NCBI RefSeq assembly: GCF_003966225.1
Contig: NZ_RXNU01000002.1
Span: forward strand, 62,001 to 126,000
Origin: Shewanella canadensis
Lineage (GTDB): Bacteria; Pseudomonadota; Gammaproteobacteria; Enterobacterales; Shewanellaceae
Direction: 5' to 3'
Length of the DNA stretch: 64,000 bases
The translations under genes were made by a program, and so were the position numbers. A model generated the notes under the pieces. The model saw only the letters and a program-made list of their open reading frames with translations. It was not told the origin of the DNA and made no database searches. This document shows, piece after piece, positions 57,336-64,000 of this stretch; within the stretch, counting starts at the first letter, position 1, and each line of letters opens with the position of its first letter.

Positions 57336-57824
57336 AAGTATTCCTTAAAGAATCGAAGATAAGATTATCTTTGCCAATTACTTACCATGTTAAGCATCAT
57401 TATTAATTTAAACTTAATAAACTGAAAATTTCTGAATACTTGCTGAACAGATCGCCTCCCTCATATCAAAGCTGTGATCTAAATCATCAGGCAGTTTTTT
57501 ATAATTGGTTGTACCTAAAATTAATAACAACTCAGTAATAAGGTATAAGTCTGGAGATGCATATAAATAGGTTCGTTACCAGTATCAGATTCTGGAGAGG
57601 CCCGCCCCGGAGGTATCCGTTAATTAATGCCGATAGACAATGCGGATAGATAATGTGCGATAGCAAAGAGCTATGCTTCAGTAATCCGAAAGTTCTGCCT
57701 CAAGTTAATCTCTGCTTGATAATCAAATATCAGGTTAAACTTTATCCCCCCAAATAGATGATTAATGAACTAAAATTATATTGTATTGTAATCGCTATTC
57801 CCCATCTTAAAGTGGACAAAAATT
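57336..57824. other. Intergenic region upstream of the triheme cytochrome
   Basis: About 490 bases without a gene. It holds a CRP-like site (57473-57488) and an AT-rich tract near 57740-57790 that may carry the promoter of the redoxin gene at 57825. Confidence 0.45.
57473..57488. promoter_or_regulatory. Candidate CRP site for the triheme cytochrome gene
   Basis: TGTGATCTAAATCATC agrees with the symmetric CRP optimum TGTGATCTAGATCACA at 13 of 16 positions. It lies about 140 bases upstream of the triheme start. FNR is less likely from the TGTGA half. Confidence 0.5.
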
Positions 57825-58364
57825 ATGAGTGTTTCAGTAAAGTTATCGGCAGGTTCAAACTTCCCTTCGATAAGGGCCAATACACTCGATGGCAATACGA
57901 TCACATTAGGGCGCGCTTATCATGAGGCTATATGGCAAATGGTGGTGATCTACCGTGGGCAACATTGTCCTCTATGCACAAAATACCTAAACCAGTTAGA
58001 AGGCTATAAAACACGTTTACAAAAAATTGGCCTTGATATTGTTGCCGTCTCGGCCGACTCCAAGACTCAGCTTGAGGCACATAAAGAGAAGCTAACCACT
58101 AGCTTCCCAATCGCTTACGGCCTGACTCAAGAGCAGATGCAGCAACTCGGGTTATATATCTCTATTCCTCGCTCTGAACAGGAAACCGACCATGACTTTG
58201 CCGAGCCAGGACTCTTCGTGGTTAATCGGGTGGGAGTCATTCAGGTCATCGATATCTCCAATAACCCCTTCTGTCGCCCGGAGCTTGAAGCCTTAGTCTC
58301 GGGCTTGGAGTGGATAAGCGATCCGGATAACGACTACCCGATCCGCGGTACTTTTGCATATTAA
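57825..58364 (+). CDS. AhpC/TSA-like peroxiredoxin family protein
   Basis: A 179-residue cytoplasmic redoxin of the peroxiredoxin-like group. It has the VVIYRGQHCPLCTKYL segment at the catalytic-cysteine position (Cys with a second Cys three residues on, CPLC) and the later AEPGLFVV and RVGVIQV strands. The CxxC arrangement differs from the canonical PxxxTxxC of typical peroxiredoxins, so its catalytic mode is unsure. Probably a thiol peroxidase or oxidoreductase. No strong ribosome site precedes the ATG. Confidence 0.8.
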   Translation: MSVSVKLSAGSNFPSIRANTLDGNTITLGRAYHEAIWQMVVIYRGQHCPLCTKYLNQLEGYKTRLQKIGLDIVAVSADSKTQLEAHKEKLTTSFPIAYGLTQEQMQQLGLYISIPRSEQETDHDFAEPGLFVVNRVGVIQVIDISNNPFCRPELEALVSGLEWISDPDNDYPIRGTFAY

Positions 58365-58453
58365 GCGGCACACCAACTGGCACCGAAAATTGTCAGCTTA
58401 GATTGAGATCTTATAGCCCAGAGTAGCTCTTAGCTTTCTATTATTCTTAATTT

Positions 58454-59251
58454 TTATCCTTCACGCCCTAAAGCTTCACCCAGGGGTTCAAAATATGCAA
58501 TCAGTGCCAAGAAGATTTGCTGTCGGTGCTCCAAGTCAGGATAACCACCGGAATCGGCCAGTGATGAACTTAAGGTCTCGGCGACGAGATAAGAGTTATG
58601 TATCTCTGGGTGTGACTCGATACAGGCCTCGAAAGCGCGGGCCATCAGCTCGGTGGGTTTTGATAAATACTGCCGACCATATTGGCTATCTAATGCGACC
58701 GCTCTATCGACATAAGCATGGCTATCAGTGCCATCTGGAGTCAACAAAGTAGTGGCGAAAACCTGCTCTAGCCTTTGATTTAGTGGATGCTTAATACTCG
58801 TCACATCGGCCAGCCAACAACTAGTGGCAAATGCGACTCCTGATCTGCCGTTGCCTTTAGCCTTAAAAGCTTTAGCCGCAATATAGTGGTCGAAGGCGTG
58901 CCAAAACTCATGAGCCAGAGCACCTGCTCCCGCATTCTTGGCCAGTGCAAGCTCTCGGCCAGCAGGCATATAATGCGCCTGCACGCCCTGTTGCCCACCA
59001 CTACCGAAAGCCAGATTGAGTGTCTGTCGAAGCCCAATGGCTTGAGGAGGCAGTTTCAGGATAAACGCTAAGTCGGCTAAAGAGTCAAAGATAAGATTGG
59101 CCGCCTTGTGCTTCTCATCCTCTTCGACCCAGCTGCCTATGCGAATATGATTCAGACCAAAGGTTTCTTTGATATCATGAAAACTCACCTGTTCACCGAA
59201 GCGGTAATCGGGGCCCTGACGTAGATACTCTTTATGTTTTAACACTCGCAC
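58454..59251 (-). CDS. CLCA_X-like putative zinc metalloprotease-type protein
   Basis: A 265-residue protein with the zincin motif HEFWHAFDHY (an HExxH variant, HEFWH) in a region resembling the CLCA_X family (function unknown). No signal peptide is evident. The frame stays open without an ATG back to near the stop of the reductase gene upstream; the first usual start is GTG 59251 with a purine-rich GAAGAA before it, so the start is not certain. It follows the RibD-like reductase in the same direction and may be translationally coupled to it. Confidence 0.65.
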   Translation of the reverse strand: MRVLKHKEYLRQGPDYRFGEQVSFHDIKETFGLNHIRIGSWVEEDEKHKAANLIFDSLADLAFILKLPPQAIGLRQTLNLAFGSGGQQGVQAHYMPAGRELALAKNAGAGALAHEFWHAFDHYIAAKAFKAKGNGRSGVAFATSCWLADVTSIKHPLNQRLEQVFATTLLTPDGTDSHAYVDRAVALDSQYGRQYLSKPTELMARAFEACIESHPEIHNSYLVAETLSSSLADSGGYPDLEHRQQIFLALIAYFEPLGEALGREG

Positions 59252-59313
59252 TTCTTCGCTGACTAACGTGGCTCTGAATGCTAGTCTGAGGCAAAGTTTC
59301 TCTGCAGGCCAGT

Positions 59314-59865
59314 TTATTTCCCGTTAACCCCGTCACGCACTCTCAGATAGTGATTTTTGACTAAACTATCGAGCAACCTTTCGCACTTCACATGCTTGAA
59401 ATTTAACGGTGTCACTAAGTCACCAAACAGAGGCAAACCACCACCTAAGAGCACAGGGATTGTGGTAATGATCATCTCATCGATAAGGTCCGCTTTCAGA
59501 AAATTTTGAATCGTCACCCCACCATCAATATAGAGATCTTTGTATCCCTGCCGGCGCAGTGTAACCAACACCTCATCGAGCGGCCCATTAACTATAAACA
59601 CCTTATCCTCGTAACCTGCAGGGACCTGGGCCATAGTATTACTCAACACAAACACAGGTTTACTGTAAGGCCAGTCGATGCCAAAACTCAGCACCATATC
59701 GAAGGTATTGCGCCCCATAACCAAGGCATCGACTCTCCCGATAAACTCACCGAACCCCATATCTGAGCCTTCAGGATTTGGAATTGAATGTAACCAATCC
59801 ACACTCCCGGCTTTATCGGCGATGTAACCATCCAGGCTCACCGCGATATACACTATGTTGCTCAT
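59314..59865 (-). CDS. Dihydrofolate reductase-like (RibD C-terminal family) protein
   Basis: A 183-residue protein of the RibD-C/YyaP-type family: VYIAVSLDGYIADKAGSVDW at the start, then GRNTFDMVLSF and the YIDGGVTIQNFL segment typical of these NADPH-binding folds. Substrate unknown; not a folate enzyme by necessity. ATG 59865 has GGAGAG upstream and is preferred over a longer GTG frame. The divergent TetR gene and the palindrome at 59960 suggest TetR repression. Confidence 0.82.
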   Translation of the reverse strand: MSNIVYIAVSLDGYIADKAGSVDWLHSIPNPEGSDMGFGEFIGRVDALVMGRNTFDMVLSFGIDWPYSKPVFVLSNTMAQVPAGYEDKVFIVNGPLDEVLVTLRRQGYKDLYIDGGVTIQNFLKADLIDEMIITTIPVLLGGGLPLFGDLVTPLNFKHVKCERLLDSLVKNHYLRVRDGVNGK

Positions 59866-59959
59866 CACTCTCTCCACAAATTTTATCGAGCCGAACAAAC
59901 GTACCGATTCGATTCAGTAAACTTAATCACTTGGATTATTCGACATATTCAACTAAAAT

Positions 59960-59976
59960 ATTCTACACTGTAGAAT
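59960..59976. promoter_or_regulatory. Palindromic operator between the reductase and tetR-type genes
   Basis: ATTCTACACTGTAGAAT is a perfect 17-base palindrome (8-base arms, one-base centre), 26 bases upstream of the TetR start. This is the likely binding site of that repressor, controlling both divergent genes. Confidence 0.75.
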
Positions 59977-60002
59977 TACATTTATATTAATGAGTATTCA
60001 TA

Positions 60003-60569
60003 ATGTCTGTCAAGGATAGAAAACGAGGGCGCCCCAAGGCATCGGCGGGACAATTGAGTCAAGAAGTCATTGGCGACAAAGCCAAGGAGTTAATGCGCCT
60101 TGAAGGCAAGGTGCCCAGTATTCGTAAGCTAGCGACTGCTTTGCAGGTAGATGCCATGGCCATCTATCACTATTTTGATAATAAGAGTGCACTACTCGAA
60201 GCTATCACACGTTCTTTGATTGAGGAGATCTATCAACCAAAAACATGTCAGCAATGGCAAGCCGAACTCAAACAGCTATCTTTGAGTTACCTCCGCTTAT
60301 TACGGCAATACCCGGGCTTACTGGAAACCATGTTAGGCATGACAACAGATGGGCCAGCAGTGGTTTTTACCGAACGCTTTCAGACCGCAATTTCCCCACT
60401 TAATTTAACGGATGCAACCAAAAAACATAGCTTAGATCTTTGGGTCGACTATCTTCACGGACTGGCACTGGCTGTCAATTGTGCCCCGGGCGCTCATGAG
60501 GTTGAGCCACTACTCGAAGGTCCACTTAATTTCTATATGACGTCACTGGAACATATGGCGTCCACTTAA
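60003..60569 (+). CDS. TetR-family transcriptional regulator
   Basis: A 188-residue TetR-type repressor with an N-terminal helix-turn-helix (VPSIRKLATALQVDAMAIYH, about residues 38-57) and the C-terminal ligand domain. The basic start (KDRKRGRPKASAG) is typical. It is divergent from the RibD-like reductase with a perfect palindrome between. The ligand is unknown. Confidence 0.87.
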   Translation: MSVKDRKRGRPKASAGQLSQEVIGDKAKELMRLEGKVPSIRKLATALQVDAMAIYHYFDNKSALLEAITRSLIEEIYQPKTCQQWQAELKQLSLSYLRLLRQYPGLLETMLGMTTDGPAVVFTERFQTAISPLNLTDATKKHSLDLWVDYLHGLALAVNCAPGAHEVEPLLEGPLNFYMTSLEHMAST

Positions 60570-60579
60570 CTCACCCGAA

Positions 60580-61401
60580 CTACTGATTAAGCCAGCGATT
60601 CAGGATTGCCTCATAACGGCCATCATTTTTCAATATGATCAATCGTCTCTCAAACTCTTCGCTAATCTGCTTCAGGTCAGGATAATCCGAGTTTTTAATG
60701 AATGGCATAGGATAACCTTTAGAAAAAACCACCTGCTCGTAGGAGACTACGCTTCCTTCCAGGTTATTTTTATTAACTAAATATTGTCCGGTAATTCGGT
60801 CTTCAAGGAAGAAAGAGACTCTTCCACGCCCCAGCATCTTTACCGCATGACTCGGGCCCTTAACAATAAACAGCTGCTTGTTGTACACGTCATGTTTTTT
60901 AAGGTTTGGAGAGTATGTTGTCGTACCGTCTTTATAGGGAAATGTTTTCCAAAAAACATCATCATAGGATGCCCCCCGCCAAACACCAACCTTACCGCCG
61001 GATCTTGCCACCTCAGCATAGCTGCCGTTCGGGGCCAAAGCTTTATCTGATTTTTGTACGAAGAAAACAAATTCTGAACGCCACATATCTGTCTCTGGGT
61101 AATAGAGATAGGGTTCCCTCGGCGCCTTTCTGGATGTGGTAAATGCCGCCTCACCCTCTCCCTTTTCAATTTTGTGCCAAACTCTGGCCCATTTAAGATC
61201 GATCACCTCATACTCAAGCTCCATCTCCTCGAAGATAATATCGATAATGTCGACGCAAATGCCCACGACCTCGCCTTGGCTGTCAGCAAAATGAAAAGGG
61301 GGACGATCGTGAGAGAGGATCCTTAAGGGTCTGCTTTCCGCAACAACAAAATGAGGGAGCAGCAACAAAAGTGGCAACAGACATTTAAAAAGTAGGCGCA
61401 T
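60580..61401 (-). CDS. Periplasmic solute-binding protein, family 3-like (transporter or sensor type)
   Basis: A 273-residue exported protein with a signal peptide (about 1-20, ending FVVAES) and the SBP_bac_3 fold: PLRILSHDRPPFHFADSQGEVVG, then DIIDIIFEEMELEYEVIDL. No permease or ATPase gene is adjacent, so it may be an orphan binding protein. ATG 61401 with AAAGGAT 8 bases upstream is favoured over a longer ATG at 61467. Confidence 0.8.
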   Translation of the reverse strand: MRLLFKCLLPLLLLLPHFVVAESRPLRILSHDRPPFHFADSQGEVVGICVDIIDIIFEEMELEYEVIDLKWARVWHKIEKGEGEAAFTTSRKAPREPYLYYPETDMWRSEFVFFVQKSDKALAPNGSYAEVARSGGKVGVWRGASYDDVFWKTFPYKDGTTTYSPNLKKHDVYNKQLFIVKGPSHAVKMLGRGRVSFFLEDRITGQYLVNKNNLEGSVVSYEQVVFSKGYPMPFIKNSDYPDLKQISEEFERRLIILKNDGRYEAILNRWLNQ

Positions 61402-61610
61402 TGTAGGTATCCTTTGCTTACACCTCCATTGTAGTTCAAAAACAATAGCCATACTGATGAGTGGCACAAGCCTTAAATCCCTCTTTGGGTAACATTACAG
61501 ATCCCGCATGAGAGAGCGCAAACTCACCTACCCAAAAAAGCCGATTTCTGGCATAATATGGCGCAGAAATAAGCTGGTAAATGCTTATCGTAAACCCTTA
61601 GGAAACCCAA

Positions 61611-62645
61611 ATGACGCAGATCACCCTACTTACCCCCGACGATTGGCACCTTCACTTCCGTGACGGTGATATGTTAAAAGAAACCGTGCCAGCCACGGCC
61701 AGACTCTTCCAACGTGCTATCGTCATGCCAAATCTATTGCCACCAGTGACCGATACCAAAATGGTTATTGAGTACCGTGAGCGTATTTTGGCCGCGCGTC
61801 CAGAGGGCTCAAATTTCGAGCCTCTTATGACTCTCTTCCTGACCAATGACACCACAGAGCAAGACATCATAGAGGCTAAAGCGGCGGGTGTTGTGGCGGC
61901 TAAGCTTTACCCCGCTGGCGCAACCACCAACTCAGACGCTGCGGTAAAAGCCGTTGACGGCTTATTCCCAATTTTTAAGAAAATGGCTGAAATCGGCATG
62001 TTGCTGCTGGTTCACGGTGAGGTGACCGAGTCTCATATCGATATTTTCGATCGTGAAGCGATATTCATTGAGCGTAACCTCACTCGCATCGTAGACGCTT
62101 TCCCGAACCTTAAGGTGGTATTCGAGCATATCACCACTAAAGAGGCCGCCGAGTTCGTGATGTCAGCCTCTGATAATGTGGCCGCAACCATCACACCTCA
62201 ACATCTACTACTTAACCGTAACGATCTGTTAGTCGGCGGCGTGCGTCCGCACAACTTCTGCCTGCCGGTGCTTAAGCGCAACATTCACCAGGAAGCACTG
62301 CGCGCAGCAATCGCAACCGGTTCGAGTAAGTTCTTCTTAGGCACAGATTCGGCGCCTCACGAGAAGCACCGTAAAGAGTCGGCCTGTGGCTGCGCCGGTT
62401 GTTATAGCGCCTGGAGTGCACTGGAACTTTACGCACAAGTTTTCGATGACTTAGGTATCATCGACAAACTTGAAGGCTTTGCCAGTACTCATGGCCCGGA
62501 TTTCTATGGCCTGCCAAGAAACACCAGTACCGTCACCTTAGTCAAAGAGAAGTGGACGGTCCCGAGTGAGATCGTCTTGCCAAACGGTAACCCCATAGTG
62601 CCTTTCTTCGCCGGAGAAGAGATTAACTGGAAGGTAAAGAGTTAG
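61611..62645 (+). CDS. pyrC: Dihydroorotase
   Basis: A 344-residue zinc hydrolase of the PyrC type. It has the opening [10 protein letters not shown] (metal-binding HxH), the carbamylated-lysine region ([15 protein letters not shown]), LLVHGEV and the [15 protein letters not shown] segment with catalytic Asp. It converts carbamoyl-aspartate to dihydroorotate in pyrimidine synthesis. Length is usual. A CATAAT -10-like box lies at 61552-61557. A strong hairpin follows the gene. It is monocistronic. Confidence 0.97.
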   Translation: MTQITLLTPDDWHLHFRDGDMLKETVPATARLFQRAIVMPNLLPPVTDTKMVIEYRERILAARPEGSNFEPLMTLFLTNDTTEQDIIEAKAAGVVAAKLYPAGATTNSDAAVKAVDGLFPIFKKMAEIGMLLLVHGEVTESHIDIFDREAIFIERNLTRIVDAFPNLKVVFEHITTKEAAEFVMSASDNVAATITPQHLLLNRNDLLVGGVRPHNFCLPVLKRNIHQEALRAAIATGSSKFFLGTDSAPHEKHRKESACGCAGCYSAWSALELYAQVFDDLGIIDKLEGFASTHGPDFYGLPRNTSTVTLVKEKWTVPSEIVLPNGNPIVPFFAGEEINWKVKS

Positions 62646-62696
62646 GTTTTACGTGGTTTAAACTTAGTCTCAGATAGATAGAAAGATTTCAGAAAA

Positions 62697-62725
62697 CAGA
62701 AAGCCCGCACTAAGCGGGCTTTCTG
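62697..62725 (+). terminator. Hairpin terminator after pyrC
   Basis: CAGAAAGCCCGC and GCGGGCTTTCTG pair over 12 bp around a 5-base loop, about 50 bases past the pyrC stop. The T-run is short, but the stem is strong and could act in both directions toward the gene at 62762. Confidence 0.65.
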
Positions 62726-62761
62726 ATACTCGGGGGTGGGACTCGTTCAGATCATCTGTTG

Positions 62762-63130
62762 CTATTTACTACAATTTACACAGGTGGCACCAACACCAAT
62801 TTTTATCTCTTCACCTGCATCATGAACACCATACTGAAATACCACAGCCTCTTCATGATGTTCACAGTTGTGGCTTTGTACCGTGGTCGCTGAAAAAACA
62901 AAAACGATAAAAAACATCATATTCCCAAGCAAAATATAGGGAAGGTTCCCTTTTGTCTTTATGGAGATCACGAAATAACTCAACACATTAACCACACAGG
63001 TGATGCCCAGTAAAACCAGCACTCCCGTGACGTTATTTAAAATGTGAAAGTAATGAAGAATTGCAATCACTATGGTTAAACATGTACATATAGCCGGAGT
63101 TAACAGCAGCAACTTACTCATTTTTTCCAA
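62762..63130 (-). CDS. Small integral membrane protein with C-terminal cysteine pair
   Basis: A 122-residue protein with four hydrophobic segments and a hydrophilic C-terminus holding HNCEHHEE and CVNC. The metal-type residues hint at heavy-metal or thiol handling, but I recognise no family. Start is uncertain: TTG 63130 has AGAGG 6 bases upstream; ATG 63121 has only a weak GGA. Confidence 0.55.
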   Translation of the reverse strand: MEKMSKLLLLTPAICTCLTIVIAILHYFHILNNVTGVLVLLGITCVVNVLSYFVISIKTKGNLPYILLGNMMFFIVFVFSATTVQSHNCEHHEEAVVFQYGVHDAGEEIKIGVGATCVNCSK

Positions 63131-63500
63131 TATAAACCTCTTGTTTTATTTAATTATTATATCGACTACGTTTCTTCAAAATGAATCAATGGAGATTCAA
63201 CAGTAAGACTCAATATCAGAACTTAACTTCCAACAGAAATGGCACAAGACCGAAAACAAACATCTCTGCAGCCCGTCACCACTTATTGAGCATAGCCATA
63301 ACAATTGGTTCAGTTTGTTTCAAAGAGGTATCGGGATTAACGAAAGAATTTTGAATAGGATCACGTAACAAAAAAACAGAGATAAATAGGGGAACTAAGA
63401 GAAAAAAGGAGAGAGGAGAGACCCTGTTCACTATCGATACCCGACCGGGGCGCTCCCTATAGAGCTCGCGCCATAGACGCCTACGCCGCGAGCCACTGAG
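63131..63500. other. Intergenic region, no gene seen
   Basis: About 370 bases without a supported frame. It contains a purine-rich block (63395-63420) and a GC-rich inverted stretch near 63450-63480. No terminator for the permease gene is evident beyond this. Confidence 0.4.
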
Positions 63501-64000
63501 TTAACTGAACATATAGCTGTAGAGATAACCTGCGCCGATAGCCATACCCAAGATCACAGTAAGAAATGCGGCGATCATCTGATTCTTAAAGATAGATTTA
63601 AGCAGAATCACTTCGGTCAGACTCGCGCCCGCGCTACCGATAATCAAGGCCATCACAGAACCTAATGCCATCCCCTTCTGCACTAAGGCTGCACTCAATG
63701 GGATCACCGCTTCGGCTCGGATATACAGTGGAATACCGATAATCGCTGCCACAGGGATCGCGTACCACATCCCCTCACCCGCATATTTAGCAATCAGCTC
63801 TGTCGGGATAAAACCATAGATAAACGAACCTAGAGTGATACCCAGCAGCAAGTATGGAAATACCTGCTTGAAGTCTTTCCAGGTTGAGCGCCAGATCCGC
63901 AGCCATCTACTCTCAGAACTTCCCACCTTAGCGTCTGCAGTTCCACATGATGAGCCAGTGCCACAAGAGGAAACTGCTGCTGGTGAAGTGGTTGCTCCAC
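63501..64000 (-). CDS. Putative permease (YraQ/DUF318-like), N-terminus beyond window
   Basis: The frame remains open to the window end, so this is the C-terminal part of a larger protein. The visible C-terminal half has four or so membrane helices (LLLGITLGSFIYGFIPTELI; YAIPVAAIIGIPLYIRAEAV). Just before them a cytoplasmic linker has two SCGT motifs (SSCGTGSSCGTADAKVG), possibly metal- or redox-related. The family is of predicted permeases of unknown substrate. A GTG at 63926 is an internal codon, not a probable start. Confidence 0.7.
   Translation of the reverse strand, partial: GATTSPAAVSSCGTGSSCGTADAKVGSSESRWLRIWRSTWKDFKQVFPYLLLGITLGSFIYGFIPTELIAKYAGEGMWYAIPVAAIIGIPLYIRAEAVIPLSAALVQKGMALGSVMALIIGSAGASLTEVILLKSIFKNQMIAAFLTVILGMAIGAGYLYSYMFS

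Overview
The window is a chromosomal segment of a marine Shewanella-type gammaproteobacterium. The main clues are an OmcA/MtrC-type decaheme outer-membrane cytochrome, several other multiheme c-type cytochromes, a complete Na+-translocating NADH:quinone reductase (NQR) operon, a shewasin-type bacterial pepsin and a split-borosin methyltransferase with its own precursor peptide. The species cannot be fixed from the sequence alone. No rRNA, tRNA, CRISPR array, prophage or intact insertion sequence was recognised.

Layout. 1-6.7 kb: a cut-off TlpA-like thioredoxin, a D-amino-acid dehydrogenase-like flavoenzyme, and an scsBCD disulfide-handling operon. 7-10.7 kb: a CDGSH/glutamate-synthase fusion, then a resolvase-like protein translationally coupled to an MFS drug exporter. 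10.9-18.7 kb: methionine and B12 functions (metE and metR divergent, with MetJ and MetR sites between them; HDOD and GDSL proteins; a TonB receptor behind a cobalamin riboswitch). 18.9-25 kb: an nrfBCD-like respiratory module without nrfA, a DUF2726-like membrane protein and two convergent LysR-type regulators. 25.5-31.4 kb: pepsin-like protease, GNAT, borosin N-methyltransferase, borosin precursor, and a TPR/diguanylate cyclase overlapping the precursor. 31.7-37.2 kb: a ClpC-like AAA+ protein, an FMN reductase and an MFS/LysR divergent pair. 37.5-43.5 kb: nqrABCDEF. 44-51.5 kb: an SLC1 symporter fused to a solute-binding domain, then a BMP-type nucleoside ABC transporter. 52.4-57.3 kb: a decaheme cytochrome, two tandem LysR regulators and a very small triheme cytochrome. 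57.8-64 kb: peroxiredoxin-like protein, CLCA_X-like putative metalloprotease, RibD/DHFR-like reductase with divergent TetR, solute-binding protein, pyrC, and a permease cut by the window end.

How the parts fit. The redox genes (NQR, NrfBCD-like, decaheme and triheme cytochromes, Scs thiol system for CxxC chemistry) suit an anaerobically respiring marine bacterium. Members of one LysR subgroup sit beside both cytochrome clusters. The metE/metR and B12-receptor genes form a coherent methionine/cobalamin zone. The most unusual region is 25.5-30.8 kb. There a split borosin RiPP system (methyltransferase plus separate precursor with a long acidic tail) is followed by a signal-sensing diguanylate cyclase whose sensor half shares the precursor's AT-rich composition, and is preceded by a pepsin homologue and an acetyltransferase in the same direction.
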